Assembly (NCBI RefSeq): GCF_014207905.1
Contig: NZ_JACHLB010000009.1
Span: forward strand, 100,727-164,726
Source: Flavobacterium notoginsengisoli
GTDB lineage: Bacteria; Bacteroidota; Bacteroidia; Flavobacteriales; Flavobacteriaceae
Reading direction: 5' to 3'
DNA: 64,000 bases
This document shows, one piece after another, positions 42,240-51,389 of the stretch. The notes under the pieces were generated by a model. It searched no databases, was not told the origin of the DNA, and worked only from the letters and a program-made list of their open reading frames with translations. Positions within the stretch are counted from its first letter, which is position 1; each line of letters opens with the position of its first letter. The translations under genes and the position numbers were made by a program.

Positions 42240-42301
42240 TTTCAAGTTTCAGGTTTCAAGTTTCAGGTTCTGTAGAGAACGTGAAACTTGAAACCTGAAA
42301 C
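42240..42301. repeat. GTTTCAAG/CTTGAAAC hairpin repeat
   Basis: Iterated TTTCAAGTTTCAGG words on the left are answered by GTGAAACTTGAAACCTGAAAC on the right around a TGTAGAGAAC loop, between tgt and the LptG-like gene. The words are the same as at 25531 and 25757. Confidence 0.88.
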
Positions 42302-42321
42302 AATAAAAAACAAAAAACTAT

Positions 42322-43410
42322 ATGCTTTCAATAATAGATAAATACATCTTAAAAAGATATCTTGGGACTTTTTCTGTGATGCTTCTTTTATTTGCGCCAA
42401 TCGGAATCGTTATTGACGTTTCTGAAAAAGTGAATAAAATGCTGGAAAACAAAATTCCATTTGGAGATATTGCATTCTATTATTACAATTTTACCATCTA
42501 TTTTATCAATTCTCTTTTCCCGATATTTTTGTTTTTGTCGGTAATTTGGTTTACTTCAAAATTGGCAAATAATACAGAGATTATTGCCGTTTTAAGTTCG
42601 GGAATTTCGTATACTCGTTTCTTACGTCCTTATATTATAGGAGCAACAATTGTTTCTCTTTTTGTGTTGCTAATGGGATTTTTTATCGTTCCTGCTGCGA
42701 GTGAAGGATATAATAATTTTCGATATACTTATTTAAAAGGAAATGGAAAAGAGCTCATGCGAGGTGAGAACACAAACGTTTATAGACAGATCAACGACCA
42801 TGATTTTATTTTTGTAAATAGTTTTAATGAAGAATCCAAGACTGCTTTCAATTTTTCTTTAGAACATTTTGAAAAAGAAAGGCTAACCTATAAAATTACT
42901 GCAAGTCGCATAAAATGGGATCCAAAGAAAAAAGTTTACGTTTTATACGATTATACAAAAAGAACTCTTGGCGAATTAAATGATGTCATTGAAAAAGTTC
43001 CAGAAAAAAATGTTGCCTTCAAATTTGAATTGGCAGATTTAACTCCAGTGGTTTATATCGCCGAAACTTTGACTCTAGGTAAATTAATAGATTTTATTGA
43101 AAAAGAAAGAAAAAGAGGTTCTGGAAATATCAACACATATTTAGTTGTTCTTTACAAAAAATACAGTGTGCCAGTTTCTGCATTTATTTTAACCATTATT
43201 GCTGTTGCCGTTTCTTCTATGAAACGACGAGGCGGAATGGGGATGAACTTAGCAATTGGTATTGCCATTGCTTTCTCATTTGTATTTTTTGATAAAATAT
43301 TTGGTACCCTTGCCGAAAAATCTACCTTTTCACCTTTATTAGCTGTTTGGTTCCCGAATATTGTCTTCGGAATTTTAGCAGTTTACCTACTACGTAATGC
43401 GAAACGATAA
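42322..43410 (+). CDS. LptF/LptG-family permease
   Basis: Inner-membrane protein of 362 residues belonging to the YjgP/YjgQ family, which forms the transmembrane part of the LptB2FG lipopolysaccharide exporter. It starts IIDKYILKRYLGTFSVML and has hydrophobic segments at about 15-35, 60-80 and 100-120. A periplasmic beta-jellyroll-like region lies at about 130-260 and three more helices at the C-terminus (PVSAFILTIIAVAVSSMKRR). LptF and LptG are not easily told apart in Bacteroidota. It overlaps the EamA gene by 14 nt. Confidence 0.88.
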   Translation: MLSIIDKYILKRYLGTFSVMLLLFAPIGIVIDVSEKVNKMLENKIPFGDIAFYYYNFTIYFINSLFPIFLFLSVIWFTSKLANNTEIIAVLSSGISYTRFLRPYIIGATIVSLFVLLMGFFIVPAASEGYNNFRYTYLKGNGKELMRGENTNVYRQINDHDFIFVNSFNEESKTAFNFSLEHFEKERLTYKITASRIKWDPKKKVYVLYDYTKRTLGELNDVIEKVPEKNVAFKFELADLTPVVYIAETLTLGKLIDFIEKERKRGSGNINTYLVVLYKKYSVPVSAFILTIIAVAVSSMKRRGGMGMNLAIGIAIAFSFVFFDKIFGTLAEKSTFSPLLAVWFPNIVFGILAVYLLRNAKR

Positions 43411-44287
43411 TTTAAAAAGTTATTTAAATCTTCATTTAATTGTTTTTATCTGGGGTTTTACAGCCATTTTAGGCGCTTTAATTACTATAGATGCCGAAAA
43501 TTTGGTTTGGTACAGAATGCTAATTGCCATGATTTTTCTTGGCGGATTTATTGCATTCAAAAAACAGTCTTTTCAAGTTCCGATAAAAGAATTTTTTAAA
43601 TTAATTTTTGTCGGATTATTAATTGCCCTTCATTGGATTTTCTTTTTTAAAGCCATTCATGTTTCTAATGTCTCTATAACACTTTCCATATTCTCTTTAG
43701 GAGCATTTTTTGCTTCGTTATTAGAACCATTATTTTATGGAAGAAAAGTGCTTTGGTATGAAGTGCTTTTTGGACTGGTAATTATTGCCGGTTTAGGATT
43801 GATTCTTCAAGTTGAAATAAAATATCTCTCTGGAGTTTACTATGCTTTGGCAGCCATCATTTTAGGTGTTTTATTTACTTTAATGAATGGAAAATTGATT
43901 TCAGATCACGAGCCTTCGGTTATTACATTTTACGAATTTGGAGCTGGGGTTTTCTTTATCACAATTTATTTTTTATTTCAAGGGAAATTTAATGCAGATT
44001 TCTTCCAAATGTCTTTAAATAACTGGGTTTTGCTATTGATTTTAGCCTCAATTTGCACAGCTTACGCTTTTACAGCTTCGGTAAAAGTTATGCAACGATT
44101 GACACCTTATACTGTAATGTTAACTACTAATTTAGAGCCAGTTTACGGAATTGTTTTGGCGTATTTTATCTTAGGCGGAAAAGAAAAAATGAGTGTCGAA
44201 TTTTATATAGGAGCGGTCATAATTATTATCACCGTCATTCTAAATGGTGTTTTCAAACATTATCAGAATAAGAAAGAAAACTTGTAA
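43397..44287 (+). CDS. EamA/DMT-family transporter
   Basis: The 296-residue protein has ten predicted membrane helices in two EamA repeats. The first repeat begins HLIVFIWGFTAILGALI and contains ALHWIFFFKAIHVSNVSITL. The second contains LLILASICTAYAFTASVKVM, the TNLEPVYGIVLAYFILGGKE segment and a Lys-rich end. It is probably an exporter or exchanger for a small metabolite, and the substrate is unknown. Its start lies within the last codons of the LptG-like gene, so translation is probably coupled. Confidence 0.9.
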   Translation: MRNDNLKSYLNLHLIVFIWGFTAILGALITIDAENLVWYRMLIAMIFLGGFIAFKKQSFQVPIKEFFKLIFVGLLIALHWIFFFKAIHVSNVSITLSIFSLGAFFASLLEPLFYGRKVLWYEVLFGLVIIAGLGLILQVEIKYLSGVYYALAAIILGVLFTLMNGKLISDHEPSVITFYEFGAGVFFITIYFLFQGKFNADFFQMSLNNWVLLLILASICTAYAFTASVKVMQRLTPYTVMLTTNLEPVYGIVLAYFILGGKEKMSVEFYIGAVIIIITVILNGVFKHYQNKKENL

Positions 44288-44359
44288 TAGTTTCCTTATT
44301 TTTAAAATGCATTTTTATACTTTAAATAACAATTAACTTCGCCAATGATATAATATTTT

Positions 44360-44367
44360 TATATTTG
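44360..44367 (+). promoter_or_regulatory. Promoter -7 box TATATTTG of accA
   Basis: TATATTTGCGG lies about 33 nt upstream of the accA ATG at 44400 and fits the TAnnTTTG consensus. Confidence 0.6.
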
Positions 44368-44399
44368 CGGTTCGATTTACAAACAAAATTCAAAAATCC

Positions 44400-45353
44400 A
44401 TGGAATATTTAGATTTTGAGCTTCCCATTAAAGAACTTGAAGAACAGTTAGAAAAGTGTGTTGTTATTGGGAAAGAATCTAATGTTGATGTAACGCCTAC
44501 CTGTCAGGAAATCAACAAGAAATTAGAGCAAACGAAGAAAGATATCTACAAAAATCTTACGGCTTGGCAGAGAGTACAATTGTCAAGACATCCAAATAGA
44601 CCTTATACTTTAGATTATATCAAAGCAATTTGCGGTGATACTTTTTTAGAACTTCATGGAGACAGAGGTTTTAAAGATGATAAAGCGATGGTTGGCGGTC
44701 TTGGTAAAATAAACGGACAATCGTTTATGATTATCGGTCAGCAAAAAGGTTTTAATACAAAAACACGTCAATACCGTAATTTTGGTATGGCTAATCCAGA
44801 AGGATACCGTAAAGCTTTACGTTTGATGAAAATGGCAGAGAAATTCGGAATTCCAGTTTTAACTTTAGTAGATACTCCGGGTGCATATCCAGGACTTGAA
44901 GCTGAAGAAAGAGGACAAGGAGAAGCAATTGCTAGAAATATTTTCGAAATGGTTCGTCTGCAAGTGCCAATTATTACCATTATTGTTGGAGAAGGTGCTT
45001 CAGGAGGAGCTTTAGGAATTGGTGTTGGAGATCGTGTTTACATGTTAGAGAATACTTGGTATTCTGTAATTTCTCCAGAATCTTGCTCTTCTATTTTATG
45101 GAAAAGCTGGGAATATAAAGAACGTGCAGCAGAAGCTTTAAAATTGACTTCTTCTGACATGAAAAAACAAAAATTAGTTGATGATGTTATTCCTGAACCA
45201 CTAGGTGGAGCGCATTATGACAGAGAAACTACTTTTAAAACAGTAGCAGAATACATCACTAAAGGATATAATGAATTGAAAGACTTATCAACAGCCGACT
45301 TAATTGCCCAAAGAATGGACAAATACAGTAATATGGGCGAGTATAAGGAGTAA
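44400..45353 (+). CDS. accA: Acetyl-CoA carboxylase carboxyltransferase subunit alpha
   Basis: Alpha half of the carboxyltransferase that makes malonyl-CoA for fatty acid synthesis. The protein has 317 residues, the normal length. Blocks visible: AWQRVQLSRHPNRPYTLDYI, FLELHGDRGFKDDKAMVGG, TPGAYPGLEAEERGQGEAIA and VGEGASGGALGIGVGDRV, then ENTWYSVISPESCSSILWK. The beta subunit gene accD is elsewhere. A terminator follows. Confidence 0.97.
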   Translation: MEYLDFELPIKELEEQLEKCVVIGKESNVDVTPTCQEINKKLEQTKKDIYKNLTAWQRVQLSRHPNRPYTLDYIKAICGDTFLELHGDRGFKDDKAMVGGLGKINGQSFMIIGQQKGFNTKTRQYRNFGMANPEGYRKALRLMKMAEKFGIPVLTLVDTPGAYPGLEAEERGQGEAIARNIFEMVRLQVPIITIIVGEGASGGALGIGVGDRVYMLENTWYSVISPESCSSILWKSWEYKERAAEALKLTSSDMKKQKLVDDVIPEPLGGAHYDRETTFKTVAEYITKGYNELKDLSTADLIAQRMDKYSNMGEYKE

Positions 45354-45373
45354 ATTCATCAAAAACAACTTAC

Positions 45374-45407
45374 AATCCGAAGCCTTACAGTTTCGGATTT
45401 TTTTTTG
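45374..45407 (+). terminator. Terminator of accA
   Basis: AATCCGAA (45374-45381) pairs with TTCGGATT (45392-45399) and is followed by a T-run. Confidence 0.9.
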
Positions 45408-45493
45408 GTTATGAACAAAATAATATTATTTATAAACAATTTTTAGTTATAACTCGATAGCAGATTTTTTTTAAATTTTGCTACTTTCGCTAT

Positions 45494-47038
45494 ATGGAAA
45501 ATTTCAAAAACTTTAGCCCTGTAAAGGTCGACAAAACCACAATTATCAACTTAGAAAAAGGTAAGTTGCCACCGCAAGCTCTTGATTTGGAGGAGGCTGT
45601 GCTAGGTGCGATGATGATTGATAAAAAAGGGGTAGATGATGTAATTGATATTTTGCAGGCAGAAGCTTTTTATAAAGATGCACACAAACATATTTTTGAA
45701 GCGATTCTGCAACTTTTTACCGAAACACAGCCAATTGATATCTTGACAGTTTCGACTCAGTTAAAGAAAAACGGAAAGTTGGATTTGGCAGGTGGAGATT
45801 TTTATTTGATTCAGCTTACGCAGAAAATTGCTTCTTCGGCGCATATCGAATTTCACTCTCGTATTATTCTTCAAAAATTTATTCAAAGAAGTTTGATTAG
45901 AATTTCTTCAGAAATTATTGAAGCATCATATGATGAAAGTGCAGACGTCTTTGATTTATTGGATCAAGCTGAATCTAAATTATACGAAGTTACACAAGGA
46001 AACATCAAGCGTAGTTCTGAAACTGCACAGAGTTTAGTTTTACAAGCTAAAAAGAAAATTGAAGAGATTTCTAAAAAAGAGGGATTAAGTGGTGTAGAAA
46101 CTGGTTTTCATAATTTAGATAAGCTAACATCTGGATGGCAACCGAGTGATTTAATTATTATCGCGGCCAGACCAGCGATGGGAAAAACAGCGTTTGTCCT
46201 TTCGATGGCAAGAAATATTGCTATTCAATATGGGCATGGAGTAGCATTGTTCTCTCTAGAGATGGCATCTGTTCAGTTAATTACGAGGCTTATTTCTTCT
46301 GAAACTGGATTGTCATCAGAAAAATTACGTACCGGAAAATTAGAGGCGCATGAATGGACAATGTTGAGTACGAAAGTAAAAGATTTAGAGAAAGCGCCAT
46401 TGTTTATTGATGATACACCATCACTTTCTATTTTCGATTTAAGAGCAAAATGCCGTCGTTTAGCATCGCAACATGGTATTAAAATTATCATTATTGACTA
46501 TTTGCAGTTGATGACTGCAGGAGGAAATGCTAAAGGAGGCGGAAATCGTGAGCAGGAAATTTCAACAATTTCCCGAAACTTAAAAGCTTTGGCAAAAGAA
46601 CTTAACGTTCCAGTTATTGCACTTTCTCAGCTTTCGCGTGCTGTAGAAACCCGTGGATCAAGTAAACGTCCTTTGTTATCCGATCTTCGTGAATCTGGAG
46701 CAATTGAGCAGGATGCCGATATCGTTTCGTTCTTGTATAGACCAGAATACTATAAAATTGAGGAATGGGATGATGAAGAGGCCTCTCCAACTGCGGGTCA
46801 GGCTGAAATTATGATTGCAAAACACCGTAATGGTGGTATTGAAAATATTCGTTTGAAATTTTTAGGACACTTAGGAAAATTTGATAATCTTGATGAATTT
46901 TCGGGAAGTTACGATGATTTACCTTCAAAAATGAATCATGATGATAACCCGTTTATTACTAATAATCTGCCTTCGGCTAATGAAGCTTTTGGAAGCAATC
47001 TTAATGATGACGATGACGATAGTGATGTTCCATTTTAA
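45494..47038 (+). CDS. dnaB: Replicative DNA helicase DnaB
   Basis: Hexameric fork helicase of 514 residues. The N-terminal domain has PPQALDLEEAVLGAMMIDKK at about residue 27. After the linker, the RecA-like domain has IIAARPAMGKTAFVLSMA (Walker A), ALFSLEMASVQLITRL, KIIIIDYLQLMTAGG (Walker B), ALSQLSRAVETR and RPLLSDLRESGAIEQDADIV. The C-terminal tail is acidic with an Asp run (DDDDDSDVPF end), as in other flavobacteria. No intein is present. A terminator follows 8 nt after the stop. Confidence 0.97.
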   Translation: MENFKNFSPVKVDKTTIINLEKGKLPPQALDLEEAVLGAMMIDKKGVDDVIDILQAEAFYKDAHKHIFEAILQLFTETQPIDILTVSTQLKKNGKLDLAGGDFYLIQLTQKIASSAHIEFHSRIILQKFIQRSLIRISSEIIEASYDESADVFDLLDQAESKLYEVTQGNIKRSSETAQSLVLQAKKKIEEISKKEGLSGVETGFHNLDKLTSGWQPSDLIIIAARPAMGKTAFVLSMARNIAIQYGHGVALFSLEMASVQLITRLISSETGLSSEKLRTGKLEAHEWTMLSTKVKDLEKAPLFIDDTPSLSIFDLRAKCRRLASQHGIKIIIIDYLQLMTAGGNAKGGGNREQEISTISRNLKALAKELNVPVIALSQLSRAVETRGSSKRPLLSDLRESGAIEQDADIVSFLYRPEYYKIEEWDDEEASPTAGQAEIMIAKHRNGGIENIRLKFLGHLGKFDNLDEFSGSYDDLPSKMNHDDNPFITNNLPSANEAFGSNLNDDDDDSDVPF

Positions 47039-47046
47039 TAAATTAT

Positions 47047-47075
47047 AAAAGCCTTATTTTTAAGGCTTTTTTTTT
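47047..47075 (+). terminator. Terminator of dnaB
   Basis: AAAAGCCTTA (47047-47056) and TAAGGCTTTT (47061-47070) form a perfect stem before a T-run. Confidence 0.9.
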
Positions 47076-47173
47076 GTTTGAAAGTTAATTCTTTAATAAA
47101 ATTGACTAGTTTAGCGTAACCAAATATAAAAGAACGAAATTTTTTAAATTATTAACCAATAACAAATTAAATT

Positions 47174-47554
47174 ATGAGTCAAAAATTAGATTTAGGAAGT
47201 GTTGTAATTACTTTAACTGAGGGTATTCAATGGGCAGATAAATACCGCAAAGACATGACAACTGAAGAAGGAAGAAAAAAACAAGTTGACGGTTACTTAA
47301 TTCCTTTAGAATCTTTAAAGTTAGTTATGGATCAAGATATTCAAGCTGTTCGCGCTTACAAAGGAATTAATAAAGCCGGCGAACAAACTTTAATACTTGT
47401 TGGAGCAAAATGGGACGCTGAAAAAGGAATCTATGTTGATGTGTTCAAAGAAGAAAAAGGAGAAGAAGGTGTTGAAGGTGGTGTTCCATTAGTTTATGAT
47501 GGTACTCGTCCAGTTCCACCTTATGGAGATCCAGAAAGTCCTTTAAATCCATAA
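47174..47554 (+). CDS. Small soluble protein of unknown function
   Basis: The 126-residue protein has no signal and no membrane segment. It contains VDGYLIPLESLKLVMDQDIQ, KAGEQTLILVGAKWDAEKG and a Pro/Gly-rich end (YDGTRPVPPYGDPESPLNP). I do not recognise the family. The adjacent membrane protein gene begins 2 nt after its stop, so both are probably made from the same message, together with the two-component genes that follow. Confidence 0.8.
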   Translation: MSQKLDLGSVVITLTEGIQWADKYRKDMTTEEGRKKQVDGYLIPLESLKLVMDQDIQAVRAYKGINKAGEQTLILVGAKWDAEKGIYVDVFKEEKGEEGVEGGVPLVYDGTRPVPPYGDPESPLNP

Positions 47555-47556
47555 GA

Positions 47557-48174
47557 ATGTCTGATTTTTTGATATATTCAGGTTATTTAATTTTATTAAT
47601 TAACCTGATTTTCTATTCATTTAGTTTTTTTAGAAAAAAAGAAGTTAACGTTTTTTTTCTCGGGTATCTTGCATTTTCATGTGTAATGCAATACTCTATG
47701 GAAATTATGTATCATCTGCACACGAATAATTTATTTTTGTCGAATATATTTATTATCGGTCAGTTGATCTTATTAGGACTGTTTTATAATTCCTTGTTTA
47801 CTTTAAAAAGCCAAAAAAGTTTTGTTTTAATTAGTATAGGCCTTGCATTGCTTATATTGGGACTTCAATTTATGATGGATTGGAGTCAGTTTTTACGATT
47901 CAATTTGTTTGCAATTGCATTAACATCATTGCTGATTGTGGTTTATGCACTAATACATTTCTACAATATGTTAACCGAAAGTAAAACATATTATTATGCA
48001 AGTATTGGGGTAGTATTTTATTTGTTAGCAAGTACGGTGCTTTATTTTATTGGAAATTTAACTCATAATTTGAGTAATGAATTTAAATTTTTGAGTTGGC
48101 AACTTAATGCTTTTTTAATTATTATTTATTACTTTTTCATTTTGTACGAGTGGAAAAAGAGCTTCTCCAAATAA
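47557..48174 (+). CDS. Multi-pass membrane protein, possible sensory input
   Basis: The 205-residue protein is almost entirely hydrophobic with about seven helices (for example LIYSGYLILLINLIFYSFSF near the N-terminus and FKFLSWQLNAFLIIIYYFFI at the end). No enzymatic motif is seen. The size and seven-helix pattern recall the sensory membrane modules found next to NarL-type kinases. It sits 30 nt before the histidine kinase gene, so it may be the membrane sensing partner of that kinase. This is inferred from context. Confidence 0.75.
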   Translation: MSDFLIYSGYLILLINLIFYSFSFFRKKEVNVFFLGYLAFSCVMQYSMEIMYHLHTNNLFLSNIFIIGQLILLGLFYNSLFTLKSQKSFVLISIGLALLILGLQFMMDWSQFLRFNLFAIALTSLLIVVYALIHFYNMLTESKTYYYASIGVVFYLLASTVLYFIGNLTHNLSNEFKFLSWQLNAFLIIIYYFFILYEWKKSFSK

Positions 48175-48204
48175 CCCAGATACTTAGAATTATTTTACAA
48201 AATT

Positions 48205-48996
48205 ATGGATGTACATTCATTACCAGAAAAAGAGATTGTTGCAATTATTTTGTACACTTCTCTTTTTTTAATGATTTTGTCGGTTGTCTTAATCGTATTC
48301 TTTTATTTTTCTAGAAAGAAAATTATTCAGAAAGAATTAGAAAAGAAAGATTTGGTTTTGCAATATCAAAAAGAGCAATTGCATGCCATAATCTTTACAC
48401 AGGAAGAAGAGCGTAAAAGAATTGCGCAAGATCTACATGATGATATTAGTTCAAAATTGAATATAGTTTCCCTAAATAGCCATTTGCTTACTGCTCCTAA
48501 TCTTACAGAAGCTGAAACAGCAGAAATTACAGAGAATATAATCAATTTGACGACCAAAGCATTAGATAATTCTAGAAAAATAGCTCATAATCTATTGCCT
48601 CCTGTTTTTGAAAAATTTGGTTTAAATGCAGGTATAGAAGAACTGTGTGAAGAATTTGAAACCAGTAAATCGGTTAAAACACATTATAAAAACGAAATTG
48701 ATTTTGACGAAAAAGACATAGATAGGCATTTGCATGTTTTCAGGATTTTGCAAGAATTAATGAATAATTCGCTTAGACATGGAAAAGCAACAGAAGTCTG
48801 GATTTCGTTTACCGAAAAAGATGGAGTAAATAATTGTAATTACGAAGATAACGGAATTGGTTTTGATAGCGCAAATGCAGAGAATCAAAAAGGTCTTGGA
48901 ATGAAAAATATTGATAGCCGCATATCTTTCTTGGAAGGAACTATCAAAATTACATCAGAAATTGATAATGGAATAGCAGTTAATTTTACCTTTTAA
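48205..48996 (+). CDS. NarL-type sensor histidine kinase
   Basis: The 263-residue protein has one N-terminal membrane helix (residues about 11-35) and no visible sensory domain. The HisKA_3 phospho-acceptor motif is EERKRIAQDLHDDISSKL, with His78. The HATPase domain has the N box LQELMNNSLRHG, the G1 box EDNGIGF and the G2 box KGLGMKNIDSRI. All the key residues are intact. Its input is probably the membrane protein encoded upstream. The matching response regulator gene starts 116 nt downstream. Confidence 0.92.
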   Translation: MDVHSLPEKEIVAIILYTSLFLMILSVVLIVFFYFSRKKIIQKELEKKDLVLQYQKEQLHAIIFTQEEERKRIAQDLHDDISSKLNIVSLNSHLLTAPNLTEAETAEITENIINLTTKALDNSRKIAHNLLPPVFEKFGLNAGIEELCEEFETSKSVKTHYKNEIDFDEKDIDRHLHVFRILQELMNNSLRHGKATEVWISFTEKDGVNNCNYEDNGIGFDSANAENQKGLGMKNIDSRISFLEGTIKITSEIDNGIAVNFTF

Positions 48997-49112
48997 CTTT
49001 AATAAGTGATTTTTAACAAGTGTTTAGTCAATAAAATAAGGTAATCACGTTTTTTGTAAACCATAATTTCGTAAATTCGGCAGACCAAAACAAACTACCA
49101 AAATCAAATAAG

Positions 49113-49778
49113 ATGAATCCCGCTATTAAAATTGCTCTAGTCGATGATGAAATTTTGTTTCGAAAAGGAATTTCTTTTTTATTACAAAGAGAAGAAAATA
49201 TAGATGTTCTCTTTGAGGCTTCAAATGGAGAAGAACTTATCTCTCAACTTAATAATAATGAAATAAAGCCCGATATAATTATTATGGATTTGAAGATGCC
49301 AGTTTTAAATGGTGTCGAAGCCACGAAAATAATTAGAAAATCATTTCCAGAAATTAAGATTATAGCGCTGACAAGTTATGATACGAAGTCGTTTATAGCC
49401 AATATGATTCAAGTAGGAGCTGTGGCTTATTTGATAAAAAATACAACTCCAAAAGATTTAATTCTCACAATTAATGAAGTAGCGGCAAAAGGTTTTTATT
49501 ACAATGAAAATGTTCTAAAAACAATTCAGGAAACTATAGTGTCTCCTAAAAACTCTAGAGGCGGACTAGAAACTAATTTTCTTTCACCTCGAGAAATTGA
49601 AATTCTTCAGTTAATCTGCCAACAGAAAACTACTGCTGAAATTGCAGAACTACTTTTTTTAAGTCCTAGAACTATTGAAGGGCACAGAAATAATCTTCTG
49701 CTTAAAACAGAATCGCGAAATATCGCTGGTTTAGTAGTCTATGCCATTCAAAATGAACTAGCCGATTTAACAATTTAA
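49113..49778 (+). CDS. NarL/FixJ-type response regulator
   Basis: The 221-residue protein has a receiver domain at about residues 5-125 with the acidic pair Asp11-Asp12, phospho-acceptor Asp59 in DIIIMDLKMPVLNG, a Thr in ALTSYD and the Lys in YLIKNTT. A LuxR-type helix-turn-helix lies at about 150-215 (LSPREIEILQLICQQKTTAE, then LFLSPRTIEGHRNNLLLKT). It would be phosphorylated by the kinase encoded immediately upstream and control transcription. Confidence 0.93.
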   Translation: MNPAIKIALVDDEILFRKGISFLLQREENIDVLFEASNGEELISQLNNNEIKPDIIIMDLKMPVLNGVEATKIIRKSFPEIKIIALTSYDTKSFIANMIQVGAVAYLIKNTTPKDLILTINEVAAKGFYYNENVLKTIQETIVSPKNSRGGLETNFLSPREIEILQLICQQKTTAEIAELLFLSPRTIEGHRNNLLLKTESRNIAGLVVYAIQNELADLTI

Positions 49779-49783
49779 TTTTT

Positions 49784-49909
49784 TTATGCTGTCAAAAACT
49801 GGATTGACAATACATAATAAACAATAATTGTTAATACTAAAACGCATAAACCTATTTTCTGAATTACATTCATACCCTTATCTTGATTATTACTATCATT
49901 AAACTTCAT
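49784..49909 (-). CDS. Very small single-helix membrane protein
   Basis: Start MKFNDSNNQDKGMNVIQKIG, 41 residues. One membrane helix covers IGLCVLVLTIIVYYVLSIQF. The longer frame to 49981 is less likely, because this ATG starts a typical small-protein N-terminus. Function is unknown. It is convergent with the response regulator, with 5 nt between the stops. Confidence 0.5.
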   Translation of the reverse strand: MKFNDSNNQDKGMNVIQKIGLCVLVLTIIVYYVLSIQFLTA

Positions 49910-50128
49910 GGTGGTTTGTTTTTTACATTGATTAGTTTGATGACCTGGGATAGCAAATGTAGAGAGAATATTTAATGACACTATAGGTGTTTTTACCTGT
50001 TTTTTGAAGTATTGTAAATCAGGTATTTACCCCTGTTTATATATTTAACATTCTATTAGGTTAGAAAATATTCTTCTCATTCTTTTTTTAGATTCTTCCT
50101 TTATATCTTTACTAAAATAATTTTTCGG

Positions 50129-51388
50129 ATGAATAAGAGTTTATTCTGCATTTTAATACTTTTAGTTACACTTAGTACTCGTGCGTCGTTTATTTTACTT
50201 CCGATGGACGAATCAACGCAACAGAATCATTTAAAAGCTTATGGCATAACATATTGGTGTTTAAGTCGTGACTATAAAGCAAGCTGGCTTTTAAACTATA
50301 GAGGCGGTTCATTTTTGCTTCCGGATGCAGAAGAAATTAGAAAAGAGTGTAAAATACGCGGAGTTAGTTTTGAGATTATTTCAGACAGTGAACAGGCAGA
50401 AATTCTAAATGAAATTTCAAGCCCTTCTCAGAATATGGAATCGGTAATTTTAGAAAAAGCACCTAAAATTGCAGTTTATACGCCAAAAGGAAAACAGCCT
50501 TGGGATGATGCCGTAACTTTGGTTTTGACTTATGCTGAAATTCCATTTACACCAATTTATGATGAAGAAGTTTTAAGTGATCAACTGCTTATGTACGATT
50601 GGCTTCACTTGCATCATGAAGATTTTACGGGACAATACGGAAAATTTTACGCCGCATATAAAAATACTCCTTGGTATATTGATCAAAAAAGAGATTCTGA
50701 AGCACTTGCTGCTAAATTAGGATATGCTAAAGTTTCTCAAGAAAAGGGGGCTGTTGCAAAAAAAATTAGAGATTTTGTCGTTGGTGGAGGTTTTATGTTT
50801 GCAATGTGTTCTGCAACAGATAGCTTTGATATAGCGCTTGCAGCAGATGGAGTTGATATTTGTGAAACAATGTTTGACGGAGATCCAAGCGAATCTAATT
50901 ATCAGTCAAAACTGAATTACAATAATTCATTTGCTTTTAAAAATTTTACTTTAGAAAGAAGGCCTGAAGTTTATGAGTTTTCAGATATCGATATGACTAC
51001 TAAAAGACGTGTTGCGATGGAGAAAGATTATTTTACTCTAATGGAGTTTTCTGCAAAATGGGATCCAATTCCGAGTATGCTTTGCCAAAATCATACACAA
51101 TTGGTAAAAGGCTTTATGGGGCAAACTACTTCATTTGATACTGCTTTGATAAAATCTAATGTTTTGATTATGGGAACTTGTGAATTAAATGGAGAGTCTC
51201 GTTATATACATGGAGAAAAAGGCAAAGGCATGTTTACTTTTTTTGGAGGTCATGATCCTGAAGATTTTCAGCACCAAGTTGGAGACCCGCCAACAGTTTT
51301 AGATTTGCACCCAAATTCACCAGGGTATCGATTGATTTTAAATAATGTTTTGTTTCCGGCTGCTAGAAAAAAGAAACTTAAAACATAA
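50129..51388 (+). CDS. Conserved secreted protein of unknown function
   Basis: The 419-residue protein has a signal peptide (LFCILILLVTLSTRAS). Flavobacterial homologues often carry the name asparagine synthetase B, as I recall, but no glutaminase or AMP-ligase motif is visible, so that name is not used. Features are KAYGITYWCLSRDYKASWLL, KIAVYTPKGKQPWDDAVTL, the DWLHLHHEDFTGQYG segment, KIRDFVVGGGFMFAMCSAT and FTFFGGHDPEDFQHQVGD. The middle resembles a glutamine-amidotransferase-like fold (a VGGGFMFAMC nucleophile-type turn), which would be consistent with a hydrolase or sugar-binding role. It converges with the next gene with 1 nt between. Confidence 0.75.
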   Translation: MNKSLFCILILLVTLSTRASFILLPMDESTQQNHLKAYGITYWCLSRDYKASWLLNYRGGSFLLPDAEEIRKECKIRGVSFEIISDSEQAEILNEISSPSQNMESVILEKAPKIAVYTPKGKQPWDDAVTLVLTYAEIPFTPIYDEEVLSDQLLMYDWLHLHHEDFTGQYGKFYAAYKNTPWYIDQKRDSEALAAKLGYAKVSQEKGAVAKKIRDFVVGGGFMFAMCSATDSFDIALAADGVDICETMFDGDPSESNYQSKLNYNNSFAFKNFTLERRPEVYEFSDIDMTTKRRVAMEKDYFTLMEFSAKWDPIPSMLCQNHTQLVKGFMGQTTSFDTALIKSNVLIMGTCELNGESRYIHGEKGKGMFTFFGGHDPEDFQHQVGDPPTVLDLHPNSPGYRLILNNVLFPAARKKKLKT

Positions 51389-51389
51389 A

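Noticed and set aside
50129..51388. Asparagine synthetase B
   Set aside because: No N-terminal Cys nucleophile and no ATP-binding SGGxDS motif are visible, and it has a signal peptide. The name is probably carried over in databases.
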